Assembly: GCA_017541025.1 (NCBI GenBank)
Contig: JAFXZY010000011.1
Span: 53,604 to 117,603, forward strand
DNA from: Bacteroidaceae bacterium
GTDB lineage: Bacteria > Bacteroidota > Bacteroidia > Bacteroidales > Bacteroidaceae
Reading direction: 5' to 3'
DNA length: 64,000 nt
Numbering within the stretch: the stretch's first letter is position 1; the number at the start of each line of letters is the position of its first letter. Below, one piece after another: positions 17,888 through 25,930 of the stretch. Both the position numbers and the translations under genes were made by a program. Below the pieces are notes generated by a model that was given only the letters and a program-made list of their open reading frames with translations, was not told the DNA's origin and did not search any database.

Positions 17888-20866
17888 TCAACTCTCCATC
17901 ACCACAGCTTCTTTCTTGAAGCCATCCACTTTAATAGTCAGAGGATGGGGGAAGCGGACATGGCGGACATGATTGGTTTCCTCGATGGCGGGAAGCTGAT
18001 TGAGGATTTCCTGCCTGTAAATACCATCGCCGCGGAAGGCATCTATGGTAAGGTAGCATACGCCCAAAGAGGTCAGGTTCTGGAAGAAATGGGTTCCTTG
18101 GCTGGGGTCAACCTGATAGTTGTCTAGTCCCGCCTCGATAATAATTTGTGAGGCGCTGATGTGAGGCCATTTAACGGGGATTCCTAACCAAGAATCGCTG
18201 CTGCCCCAGCGCCCAGGACCTATCAGGATGTAGTTCTGCCCTTGCTGGGCATTCTCGTCATTGATGTTCGGCAGTTTGCTGGTATTAAGGAAGCTACGGT
18301 TGATATGTTCAATTTCCTCAGCAATCTCGTTGTTCTGGTTGGGAGAGTAACCGTCGGTTTTTACATATACCACATCTCTTATTTCTGTGAAGATTCCCTG
18401 TCCGATAGCGTTGTGGGACCGCAGCAGACATTCCTCGTCGGGAATCTGGGTAATATCTTCGTTGAGTTCCATACGGTTGTCCACCATAGGACGTATTTGT
18501 AGCATGTAGAACTCGCCTGTCTTGTCGGCATGCAGATTAACGGCAAATTCAATTTCCACGGGTCGCTTCATCTCGTCCTGTCCGTACTTGAGCACTTTCT
18601 GCATAATTTCCGGCAATGGGAATACATCATGTTTCAGTACACCGGCGAAGGAGATAATCTTGCGGTTCTTGCCTTCGTAGTATCCGTCGTAGATACACTG
18701 GTCGCATGGGTCGAAGGTAGAAGTAATCCATTGGAGGGTACCATCCTGTTCTGCCTCACGTACGGGTACCTTAACCAGATTAAAGCCGTCGTCCACTTTG
18801 AATTCCTTGTCGCTTTCCTCTTCCTTGGTTCTGAGAGCAAGGAAACTGGTCTGTGTATCTCGGAGCGCTATTTCCATCTCGCTCATCTGCAATACCTGAT
18901 GTGGGTGATAGGGGCATACGCGCAGACTTACGCCACCATCCACAATATATTTTCCAAGTCCCATGGCAAGGGAAACGGTTCCCTCCTCGGCTTTCTCGTC
19001 ACCGATGGGGTAGTAGTTGATACTACGTGCCACACCGCTTATTACAGGATAAAATCGTTCTCCATGCTGTTCACCCACTACCTCTTGCAAAATTACGGCC
19101 ATCTTTTCCTGGTCAATGACGTTGCTGGTCGCTGTCATGTAATCCTTGCTCCCTTGGTAGAAGACGCTGGCATAGACGGCTTTTATGGCTCCAGCCAACA
19201 AAGAGAGACGTTCGTACTTGTCTGTAGTGTACGGAATCATATAAGTGGTATAGACACCGGCAAAGGGCTGATAGTGCGAGTCTTCCAGCAAGCTACTGCT
19301 GCGGATGGCAATGGGGGTGCTTACTACAGAGAGGAAAGCCTCTAAGTCGCCTAATAGTCGCATGGGAAGGCGTGCTCTAAGGAAATGCTGGAGAATAGTC
19401 TCGTCGGGCAAATCGCTCAGCGCTATCTGGTAGAGTTCATTGGTGTCCATAAACTCATCAAAGATATCGGTACATAGCACAACGGTCTTGGGGATGCGTA
19501 CCTGCGCACCAGGGTATTCGTTGAGGTCGGTATGGCGCATCAGAATGTGGTCTATGAAGGCCAGACCACGTCCCTTTCCGCCTAAGCTGCCGTCGCCGAT
19601 TCGGGCAAAGTTGGAATACTGGTCGAAACGTTCGCGCTGGAATACGGCTACTACACCCTGATTCTTCATCCTACGGTAAGCCACAATGGCATCCAGGATA
19701 ATCTGGCGGTGCGCATCAACGTCCTGCAAGCTTTCCCATGTGATATTCTTCAGGAACTCTGAGATGGGGAAGAGGGCTCGACTGGCCAGCCAACGACTCA
19801 CATTATTGTGACTGATATGATAGAGCAGGCTTCTGGCAGGTACGGTCATAATATTGTCCTGCAAATCCTTCAGATTATGAATTCGGACCACCTCCTCCAT
19901 AGTGTCGGGGTTGCGGAAAACAAAATCGCCAAAGCCAAAGAATCGCTGTACCAGACCTCGCAGGTCAACGGCCATCTTCTTGGAGTTCTTGTCGATAAAA
20001 TGTGCGTGACATTTATCGGCTAACTTAGCCTTCTCCGTCTCAGAGGAGTTCAGAATAAGGGGTATATAGGGGTCGTTGGCTCGGATGGCACTTAGCAATT
20101 TGAATCCGGCATCTTCATCTTTCTCTGTGTCTGGCACCAGGGGGAACCGGCAGTCGCTGATGACTCCCAACGTATTGTTGGCAAATCGGCTGTACAGGAG
20201 CCACGCCTCTTCGTAGTTACGGGCCAGCACAATCTTTGGACGGCCTCGCATACGCAAGGTTTCCAGACTGGTATTCAAGGCCTCTGTAGCAAACTCAAGG
20301 CTCTGTTGCAAGACAAAGTTGTAAAGGCTGGGCAGGATACTGCTGTAAAAGCGGATGCTGTCCTCCACTACCAGTATCATCTGTACGCCTGCACTCCTGA
20401 TGTCGTGCTCCAGATTCATGCGGTCCTCCATCAACTTGATGATAGAGAGCAACAGTTCAGTGTTACCTAACCAGCAGAATACATATTCAAAGACTGAGAG
20501 ATCCTCGTTTTCCATGCGTTTGGTGATACCATGACTGAACGGGGTAAGCACCACAATGGGAATATTGACGTACAGCTGCTTAATGGAGCGGGCAATGTCA
20601 AAAACGCTATTATCCTCAGCTGCAGGCATACAGATTACAAGGTCTATATTACCTGCTGCCATTTGCCTTTCAGCTTCTTCCTTGCTGGCAACCTGAATGA
20701 ATCGGGGAGGGAAGCGTAGTCCCAATCGGGCATATTCAGAGAATATCTTCTCATCTACTCTACCATCATCTTCCAGCATAAAAGCATCATACGGATTGGC
20801 TATCAGCAGCACGTTACAGATGCGGTTCAGCATCAAATCAACAAATGAGGTATCTTTCAGTTGCAT
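17888..20866 (-). CDS. two-receiver / PEP-pyruvate-binding fusion protein lacking the phosphohistidine domain
   Basis: This 992-residue cytoplasmic protein has a rare layout. Residues about 15-145 look like a degenerate response-regulator receiver: the expected phospho-acceptor Asp is Cys79. Residues about 160-310 look like a complete receiver, with Glu168-Asp169, Asp238 in a VISDCRFPL context, Ser274/275 and Lys293. Residues about 425-850 are the PPDK N-terminal ATP-grasp domain (LGGKGRGLAFID, AIRSSSLLEDSHYQPFAGVY, EFYMLQIRPM). PEP synthase and PPDK need a swivelling phosphohistidine domain and a C-terminal PEP barrel, and I see neither. Residues 850-992 are a conserved tail (IGPGRWGSSDSWLGIPVKW). 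Annotation pipelines would probably say PEP synthase, but PEP synthesis is unlikely for this protein alone. A TACTTTTG -7 element lies at 20888-20895. The gene is single or leads into agcS. Confidence 0.8.
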   Translation of the reverse strand: MQLKDTSFVDLMLNRICNVLLIANPYDAFMLEDDGRVDEKIFSEYARLGLRFPPRFIQVASKEEAERQMAAGNIDLVICMPAAEDNSVFDIARSIKQLYVNIPIVVLTPFSHGITKRMENEDLSVFEYVFCWLGNTELLLSIIKLMEDRMNLEHDIRSAGVQMILVVEDSIRFYSSILPSLYNFVLQQSLEFATEALNTSLETLRMRGRPKIVLARNYEEAWLLYSRFANNTLGVISDCRFPLVPDTEKDEDAGFKLLSAIRANDPYIPLILNSSETEKAKLADKCHAHFIDKNSKKMAVDLRGLVQRFFGFGDFVFRNPDTMEEVVRIHNLKDLQDNIMTVPARSLLYHISHNNVSRWLASRALFPISEFLKNITWESLQDVDAHRQIILDAIVAYRRMKNQGVVAVFQRERFDQYSNFARIGDGSLGGKGRGLAFIDHILMRHTDLNEYPGAQVRIPKTVVLCTDIFDEFMDTNELYQIALSDLPDETILQHFLRARLPMRLLGDLEAFLSVVSTPIAIRSSSLLEDSHYQPFAGVYTTYMIPYTTDKYERLSLLAGAIKAVYASVFYQGSKDYMTATSNVIDQEKMAVILQEVVGEQHGERFYPVISGVARSINYYPIGDEKAEEGTVSLAMGLGKYIVDGGVSLRVCPYHPHQVLQMSEMEIALRDTQTSFLALRTKEEESDKEFKVDDGFNLVKVPVREAEQDGTLQWITSTFDPCDQCIYDGYYEGKNRKIISFAGVLKHDVFPLPEIMQKVLKYGQDEMKRPVEIEFAVNLHADKTGEFYMLQIRPMVDNRMELNEDITQIPDEECLLRSHNAIGQGIFTEIRDVVYVKTDGYSPNQNNEIAEEIEHINRSFLNTSKLPNINDENAQQGQNYILIGPGRWGSSDSWLGIPVKWPHISASQIIIEAGLDNYQVDPSQGTHFFQNLTSLGVCYLTIDAFRGDGIYRQEILNQLPAIEETNHVRHVRFPHPLTIKVDGFKKEAVVMES

Positions 20867-20930
20867 TTCTTATTCCTAATTTTGTTGCAAAAGTACGAAA
20901 AAAGAGTGAAAAATGAAAGAATGAAAAGTG

Positions 20931-20973
20931 AAAAAAATGAGCCTCAGTTTAGCGTTTCGCTGAACTGAGGCTC
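20931..20973 (-). terminator. strong intrinsic terminator of gdhA
   Basis: Read on the minus strand, GAGCCTCAGTT-CAGCG-AAA-CGCT-AAACTGAGGCTC (20939-20973, one bulged or mismatched base in the middle) is followed by ATTTTTTT (20931-20938). It lies about 95 bp 3' of the gdhA stop. Confidence 0.88.
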
Positions 20974-21008
20974 TACATATAGTTTGCTATGGTAGATAAT
21001 ATATACTG

Positions 21009-21096
21009 TAATCGAACTTAAACAATACCCTGTAGGCATCATTGTGTGAACTTTGACTTCGTCGAACTTACACAATGCCCTGAGCCATCATGGCCT
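21009..21096 (-). repeat. degenerate duplication of the gdhA 3' end
   Basis: A segment of about 35 bp covering the last gdhA codons and stop (21061-21096) recurs 50 bp downstream (21009-21044) with about eight substitutions. Both copies contain TTAAGTTCGA or TGTAAGTTCGA and an ATGATGxCT-CAGGGxATTGT core. The second copy is not translated. Confidence 0.65.
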
Positions 21097-22408
21097 TAGC
21101 AACTTTCATGAAGCCTGCCACGTTGGCACCCTTTACGTAGTTAACGTAACCGTCAGCCTCTGTACCGTACTTCACGCAGTTCTCGTGGATGTTCTCCATA
21201 ATCCAGAGCAACTTGGCGTCAACTTCTTCTGCTGACCAGCTGAGACGCTCTGAGTTCTGTGACATTTCCAGACCAGATACAGATACACCGCCGGCGTTGC
21301 TTGCCTTACCTGGAGAGTATAGAATCTTAGCCTGCTGGAATACCTTGATAGCTTCGGGGGTAGTAGGCATGTTAGCACCTTCGGCAACGGCAATAACACC
21401 GTTGGCAACCAAAGCCTTAGCCTGCTCCTCGTTCAACTCGTTCTGGGTAGCGCAGGGCAGAGCGATGTCGGCCTTCTCGAACCAAGGCTTAGCACCGTCG
21501 CCTACATACTTGGCTGTAGGATATTTGTCAGCATATTCCTTGATACGGCCACGGTAAACCTGCTTCAACTCCATGATATAATCCAACTTCTCGCGGTCGA
21601 TGCCATCGGGATCATAGATATAACCGTCAGAGTCTGACATGGTCATTACCTTACCACCCAGCTGTAGTACCTTTTCGGCGGCATACTGTGCAACGTTTCC
21701 GGCTCCGGAAATCAGCACTTTCTTGCCTTCGATGGTATCACCCTTGGTCTTCAGCATGGCACGCAGGAAATATACGGTACCATAACCGGTAGCCTCGGGA
21801 CGAATCAGTGAACCACCAAACTCTATACCCTTACCTGTCAGCACACCACTGTACTCACGGGTCAGCTTCTTGTACATACCAAACATGTAGCCAACTTCAC
21901 GACCGCCTACGCCAATGTCACCTGCAGGTACATCTACGTCGGGACCAATGTGACGAGTTAACTCCAGCATGAAAGCCTGGCAGAAACGCATTACCTCAGC
22001 GTTGCTCTTTCCACGGGGAGAGAAGTCGGAACCACCCTTGCCACCACCCATAGGCAGTGTGGTCAGCGAGTTCTTGAAAGTCTGCTCGAAGGCAAGGAAC
22101 TTCAGGATACCTAAGTTTACACTCTTATGGAAACGGATACCGCCCTTGTAGGGACCAATGGCGTTGTTGTGCTGGATACGGTAACCCATGTTGGTCTGAA
22201 TCTGACCCTTGTCATCCATCCATGTTACACGGAACTGGTAAACTCTGTCGGGGATACAGAGGCGCTCAATCAAATTAACCTTGTCAAACTCAGGGTGCTT
22301 GTTGTACTCTTCTTCAATGGTACCAAGAACCTCTTCTACTGCCTGATGATACTCAGGTTCGTTGGGGAAGCGTCTTTTCAGGTCTTCCAATACTTTTTTT
22401 GCGTCCAT
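21068..22408 (-). CDS. gdhA: NADP-type glutamate dehydrogenase
   Basis: The 446-residue protein is full length for the hexameric, short GDH class. Visible landmarks are GPYKGGIRFH, the catalytic-lysine loop TTLPMGGGKGGSDFSPRGKS, the Rossmann motif ISGAGNVAQYAAEK, and PCATQNELN and EGANMPTTPEA near the C-terminus. It makes glutamate from 2-oxoglutarate and ammonium, the main ammonia-assimilation step in Prevotella and Bacteroides. The Ser-Asp after the second glycine-rich strand (TMSDSDGYI) favours NADP(H) over NAD(H) only weakly. It has its own promoter (22459-22489) and terminator (20931-20973), so it is a single-gene unit. Confidence 0.96.
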   Translation of the reverse strand: MDAKKVLEDLKRRFPNEPEYHQAVEEVLGTIEEEYNKHPEFDKVNLIERLCIPDRVYQFRVTWMDDKGQIQTNMGYRIQHNNAIGPYKGGIRFHKSVNLGILKFLAFEQTFKNSLTTLPMGGGKGGSDFSPRGKSNAEVMRFCQAFMLELTRHIGPDVDVPAGDIGVGGREVGYMFGMYKKLTREYSGVLTGKGIEFGGSLIRPEATGYGTVYFLRAMLKTKGDTIEGKKVLISGAGNVAQYAAEKVLQLGGKVMTMSDSDGYIYDPDGIDREKLDYIMELKQVYRGRIKEYADKYPTAKYVGDGAKPWFEKADIALPCATQNELNEEQAKALVANGVIAVAEGANMPTTPEAIKVFQQAKILYSPGKASNAGGVSVSGLEMSQNSERLSWSAEEVDAKLLWIMENIHENCVKYGTEADGYVNYVKGANVAGFMKVAKAMMAQGIV

Positions 22409-22458
22409 TCTGAAATGTTTTTAACTTATGATTTTACCTTTGTTTGTAATTGCGTGTG

Positions 22459-22489
22459 CAAAATTACACATTTTCTTTTAATCTGCAAA
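22459..22489 (-). promoter_or_regulatory. Bacteroidetes-type promoter of gdhA
   Basis: On the minus strand TTTG (22486-22489), 19 bp, TAATTTTG (22459-22466). It ends 50 bp before the start codon. Confidence 0.8.
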
Positions 22490-22533
22490 CGATTTGTAAG
22501 AAAAAGTGTCGAAATTTATTCAAATAGATATTA

Positions 22534-23220
22534 TTATCCGTCGTAAGCAAGGGTAAAAATGCTTATTGTTGCCTTCGAATCTTCGTTTAACAAGGTTCGT
22601 GCACAGTTGCCGATGGTGGCTCCGGTGGTGAGCACGTCATCTACCAGAAGTATGTGTTTTCCCCTCCAAAACTGGGGGATGCTAGCTTCATATTTTCCTG
22701 TTGCATTCTCGCGGCGTTCCCTTTTGCCAAGTTTGGTCTGTGATGTTCCGGTCTTGCTTCTTGTAAGGAATGTCTCTACAGGCCGTTGCATAGCATTGCC
22801 CAAACCTCTTGCTATCAGTTCTGCCTGATTATATCCTCTCTTGTTTTCTCTTTTGCTGTCAGACGGTACGGGAACTATTACATCTATTTTCTCGGCAAGT
22901 TGCCAGTGTGCCATCTCCATTGCAGCCCATTGTCCAAGTTTAATACCTAATTGTTCGCCCCCGCGATACTTAATGTCGGTAATCATCTTATGATAGTCCG
23001 ACTGGGGCCTATAATATAATAATGTAGCGCCGTATTGAACAGGTGCAAAGTCCCAGACCTTTCTCAGTGGTTCGTTGTCCTCAATGCTTTTTAAGGGATA
23101 GCGTGGCATTTGGATGGAGCAGGAAGTACAGATATATTGCTCGTGAGGTTCCAATATCCCTTGACATACCACACATTTGCGAGGCATGAGGATGTTGTAT
23201 AAGTCTTTTAGGATTTTCAT
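22534..23220 (-). CDS. comF: ComF family phosphoribosyltransferase-like protein
   Basis: The 228-residue protein begins with a zinc-finger-like region (CVVCQGIL and CTSCSIQMP, two CxxC pairs, residues 15-37). It continues with the ComF/GntX core: IKYRGGEQLG, VPVPSDSKRENKRGYNQAE, and a PRPP-binding loop ILLVDDVLTTGAT near residue 190. ComF proteins are needed for DNA uptake in naturally transformable bacteria and are present in many others with unclear function. The length is normal. Upstream of the start lies a seven-copy palindrome array (23245-23386), so its promoter must lie in or beyond that array. Confidence 0.9.
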   Translation of the reverse strand: MKILKDLYNILMPRKCVVCQGILEPHEQYICTSCSIQMPRYPLKSIEDNEPLRKVWDFAPVQYGATLLYYRPQSDYHKMITDIKYRGGEQLGIKLGQWAAMEMAHWQLAEKIDVIVPVPSDSKRENKRGYNQAELIARGLGNAMQRPVETFLTRSKTGTSQTKLGKRERRENATGKYEASIPQFWRGKHILLVDDVLTTGATIGNCARTLLNEDSKATISIFTLAYDG

Positions 23221-23244
23221 CTTCTGTTGTGTGTTCCGAAAATG

Positions 23245-23386
23245 CCTTAACCAAGGAGTTTTTGCTCCTACGTTAGGAAAAACTTTTTCCTACGTGTAGA
23301 AAAAATATTTTCTATGTTAAGGAAAAAAAAAGTTAAGTTAGATAATTTTTTTTCTATGTTAGAAACGGAACTTTTCTAAGTTGATT
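23245..23386. repeat. seven-unit array of 12-bp imperfect palindromes spaced 21-22 bp apart
   Basis: Unit starts are 23245 (CCTTAACCAAGG), 23267 (CCTACGTTAGGA), 23289 (CCTACGTGTAGA), 23311 (TCTATGTTAAGG), 23332 (GTTAAGTTAGAT), 23353 (TCTATGTTAGAA) and 23375 (TCTAAGTTGATT). Steps are 22, 22, 22, 21, 21, 22. The spacers are A/T runs. The array lies between the terminator of the SusCD operon and the comF start. Confidence 0.8.
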
Positions 23387-23399
23387 TTTTTGATTATCC

Positions 23400-23433
23400 A
23401 AAAAAGAGCGCTCGGATTGCTCCGGGCGCTCTT
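23400..23433 (-). terminator. intrinsic terminator of the six-gene fasciclin/SusC/SusD operon
   Basis: On the minus strand AAGAGCGCCCGGA-GCAA-TCCGAGCGCTCTT is followed by a T run (23400-23405). It starts 20 bp after the last SusD stop codon. Confidence 0.9.
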
Positions 23434-23452
23434 CCTATTATCAATATGGATT

Positions 23453-25912
23453 TTATTCAGTAGGGAAGGGAAGATACCAGTTATTCTGGTTCAAAAGGAT
23501 ATTGTACATAGTCATATCCATGGTTCCCTTACGCTTTGCTACGCGAGATGCCAGGAAGCTGGGATCGTTACGACGAATGGCAACACGAGCCAAGTCAGAG
23601 AAACGACATCCCTCAAAGGCAAGTTCCAGAGCGTCCTCATCAATGATAAGGTCCTCAACGGCTTCCTTAACCCATTCATCATAGCTTCCGTCATAAATCT
23701 GATCCTTGGTTATTGTTACACCATGGTTCTCCTTAATCTTCTTGGTAACCAGTTTAACATAATCGTAAGAACTCCAGCGCTCAGGATCATCTGGCTTCAG
23801 AATACCGCAACCACGTGAGTGAACACCGATGGTCAGGAAATCAGTTGTAGATGATGTGTTGTTCAGATTATATGAATCTGCAGGGTAGTAACCACGGGTA
23901 TCATAGATGTTTCTCTTGTATAAGGGAGAGATAGATCCTGTGTAGCCACGCAGATAGGGACGGTTGTTATAGTTCATGTATTCCGTTGTAGCAGCCTTTC
24001 TTACCTCACGACGATCCAGATACCAGAGAGCCTTCTGGCAGATTTCTGAAGGATAGTTGTAGAATGTCTTGGCAAAGAAGCCTACGTAAGCCAGGTTGAT
24101 TTCCTTTGGTATAACGGGCTCTGCATCCTCGGGTAGGGTGCTGTTGATAGAATCAGCTATAGCCTGATATTTGGCATTAACGTATTCTTTCAGCTTGTCA
24201 AAAGAGGTAATGTATTCTTTTACATCTGTGTCATATCCAGGTAAACCCCATACGTATTGGGTAGAGTCATCAACTTGTTCAATGTAAACAAAGACAGAAT
24301 CCTTTACACCATAGTCCAGACTGGCACCGGAGAGGTAGCTGAATGGCCTGTTTGCATAATCTTCTTCCTCAACATTGCTGGGGAACCACATGTTATGGTT
24401 ACTAACCAGACCGTTCTTCAGGATGGCAAATGCATAGCTGGGGAATCCGGCACGGTTGATAGCCTCGGCATAACGCAGCCAGATGGTTGACTTGCGGTAA
24501 ACCAATGGGTAAACGGTGCTGAATGAGCTATTAGGATTCTGTTTGCTAATGAGCTTGCCATACAGTGTATTCTCACCCATAGGCAGGGTGTACTGCTCGC
24601 TGCGGGGAGTGAGAATGACAGCATTCCTCTCAGCAAAAGCAGTTGGTCTGTAAATCCATACGCGACGTGCGTCACCAACATCGGGCAGTACGGCAAGTTC
24701 CTGATAAGGTTCATTATCTTTTGGTCCGGAACCAATGTAGCACTCGTACTTCTGGCTGTCACACAATGCCTCATAGCCTCTACTGGGGAGAAGTTCGCGG
24801 CGGTAACCATTGTCGCGGTAGTTCAGGCTAACGGAAGAGGTGGTAGCCTTTGCATCTTCATCGGCAATACCACTACCACTTGCACTCAGGGTTGCCTCAA
24901 AACCGAACAAACGGTTGATGTCGGTAAATACATGACCGTCCAAACGACCCCTGTTGCTGGGGATGCAGGTAATGGCTTCATTGCGGTAACGACCGCCAGT
25001 TAAAGAATAGCCGGTTTCATTATAGGGAACAGCTCCATAGTAGCCGTACTGCGGGTCGTCAATACTTGCCACGCGGTCACCCAAGCTAATATAATTGGTT
25101 GTTTCCAGAGGACCGCAGAACTTGGAGTTCAGGAACTTGTAATAATAGCTGGCAGCTTTCTTGCAAGCAGTCTCATCGCCCTGCATCAGATAGAGGTCAC
25201 CAATTACAACGTCTAATGGGAACATCACACGCATACTGTGGCAAACGAGTTCATATTCGTTGTACTGGGGGAACATATCCTCTGGGTCAAGCTTTGCATA
25301 CACTTCCTCCAAATCAGCTCCCAACAGGTCTGCCAGTGTCTTGGCATCAGCCATGGTATGATTGGGATCCTTAATGAACTTGTTGATGTCATCTGTAGTA
25401 AGCAATGGCTCCTTGTAGAAGGGAACTCTACCGTATGCATACACGAGCTGCATATAAACCCAGGCACGAATGGCTTGAACCTGAGCGCACTCCTGCAGCA
25501 TATACCTCTTTTGCTGACCGGTAGATAGCATCAAGGCTGTATCACATTTGGCAATATAGGCATTACAACTGTTGATAACGTGATAGTAATCACTGACCTT
25601 CAGGTATGCACAGGCACCATCCTTGTACTTGTCCTGATAACCGTTCTGACCAAAGTTGATGATGGCTGCAATGGTGTCACTTACATAAGCGGAACCTTCT
25701 ACCAAGTCACCACGGCACTCATTGAGAATCACATAACGCTCTGCTATGTTCTGCAGAGACTTTAGAATACCCCAGTAAGAGTACAGGGTATCCTTAGCCA
25801 CTTCATAGGCGTGGCGTTCACTATCTGGGGTTAGCATGTCCTGGCATGATGTATTCATCATACCCAGTGTCATGCAGCAGATAAGCAAGCTTATAATTGA
25901 TTTCTTTTTCAT
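23453..25912 (-). CDS. SusD/RagB-like nutrient-binding outer-membrane lipoprotein
   Basis: At 819 residues it is long for SusD (usually 500-650). It has a lipoprotein signal with the likely lipidated Cys in GMMNTSCQD. The N-terminal SusD helix region carries the family pattern (NIAERYVILNECRGDLVEG, YHVINSCNAYIAKCD, AQVQAIRAWVYMQLVYAYGRVPFY). Towards the end are LRYAEAINRAG and an EDALELAFEGCRFSDLARVAI segment, typical of the SusD C-terminus. SusD lipoproteins cap the barrel of a SusC transporter and capture oligosaccharides or peptides. It is the last gene of the operon, 18 bp after its SusC partner, and is followed by a strong terminator. The ligand cannot be deduced. Confidence 0.93.
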   Translation of the reverse strand: MKKKSIISLLICCMTLGMMNTSCQDMLTPDSERHAYEVAKDTLYSYWGILKSLQNIAERYVILNECRGDLVEGSAYVSDTIAAIINFGQNGYQDKYKDGACAYLKVSDYYHVINSCNAYIAKCDTALMLSTGQQKRYMLQECAQVQAIRAWVYMQLVYAYGRVPFYKEPLLTTDDINKFIKDPNHTMADAKTLADLLGADLEEVYAKLDPEDMFPQYNEYELVCHSMRVMFPLDVVIGDLYLMQGDETACKKAASYYYKFLNSKFCGPLETTNYISLGDRVASIDDPQYGYYGAVPYNETGYSLTGGRYRNEAITCIPSNRGRLDGHVFTDINRLFGFEATLSASGSGIADEDAKATTSSVSLNYRDNGYRRELLPSRGYEALCDSQKYECYIGSGPKDNEPYQELAVLPDVGDARRVWIYRPTAFAERNAVILTPRSEQYTLPMGENTLYGKLISKQNPNSSFSTVYPLVYRKSTIWLRYAEAINRAGFPSYAFAILKNGLVSNHNMWFPSNVEEEDYANRPFSYLSGASLDYGVKDSVFVYIEQVDDSTQYVWGLPGYDTDVKEYITSFDKLKEYVNAKYQAIADSINSTLPEDAEPVIPKEINLAYVGFFAKTFYNYPSEICQKALWYLDRREVRKAATTEYMNYNNRPYLRGYTGSISPLYKRNIYDTRGYYPADSYNLNNTSSTTDFLTIGVHSRGCGILKPDDPERWSSYDYVKLVTKKIKENHGVTITKDQIYDGSYDEWVKEAVEDLIIDEDALELAFEGCRFSDLARVAIRRNDPSFLASRVAKRKGTMDMTMYNILLNQNNWYLPFPTE

Positions 25913-25930
25913 AATCTTATATTCTTCTGA

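Noticed and set aside
17888-20866. Straight annotation as phosphoenolpyruvate synthase
   Set aside because: The phosphohistidine and PEP-barrel domains needed for that reaction were not found.
23245-23386. Possible CRISPR array
   Set aside because: The period is 21-22 bp in total, the units are degenerate and the intervening sequence is A/T runs rather than unique spacers; no cas genes are near.
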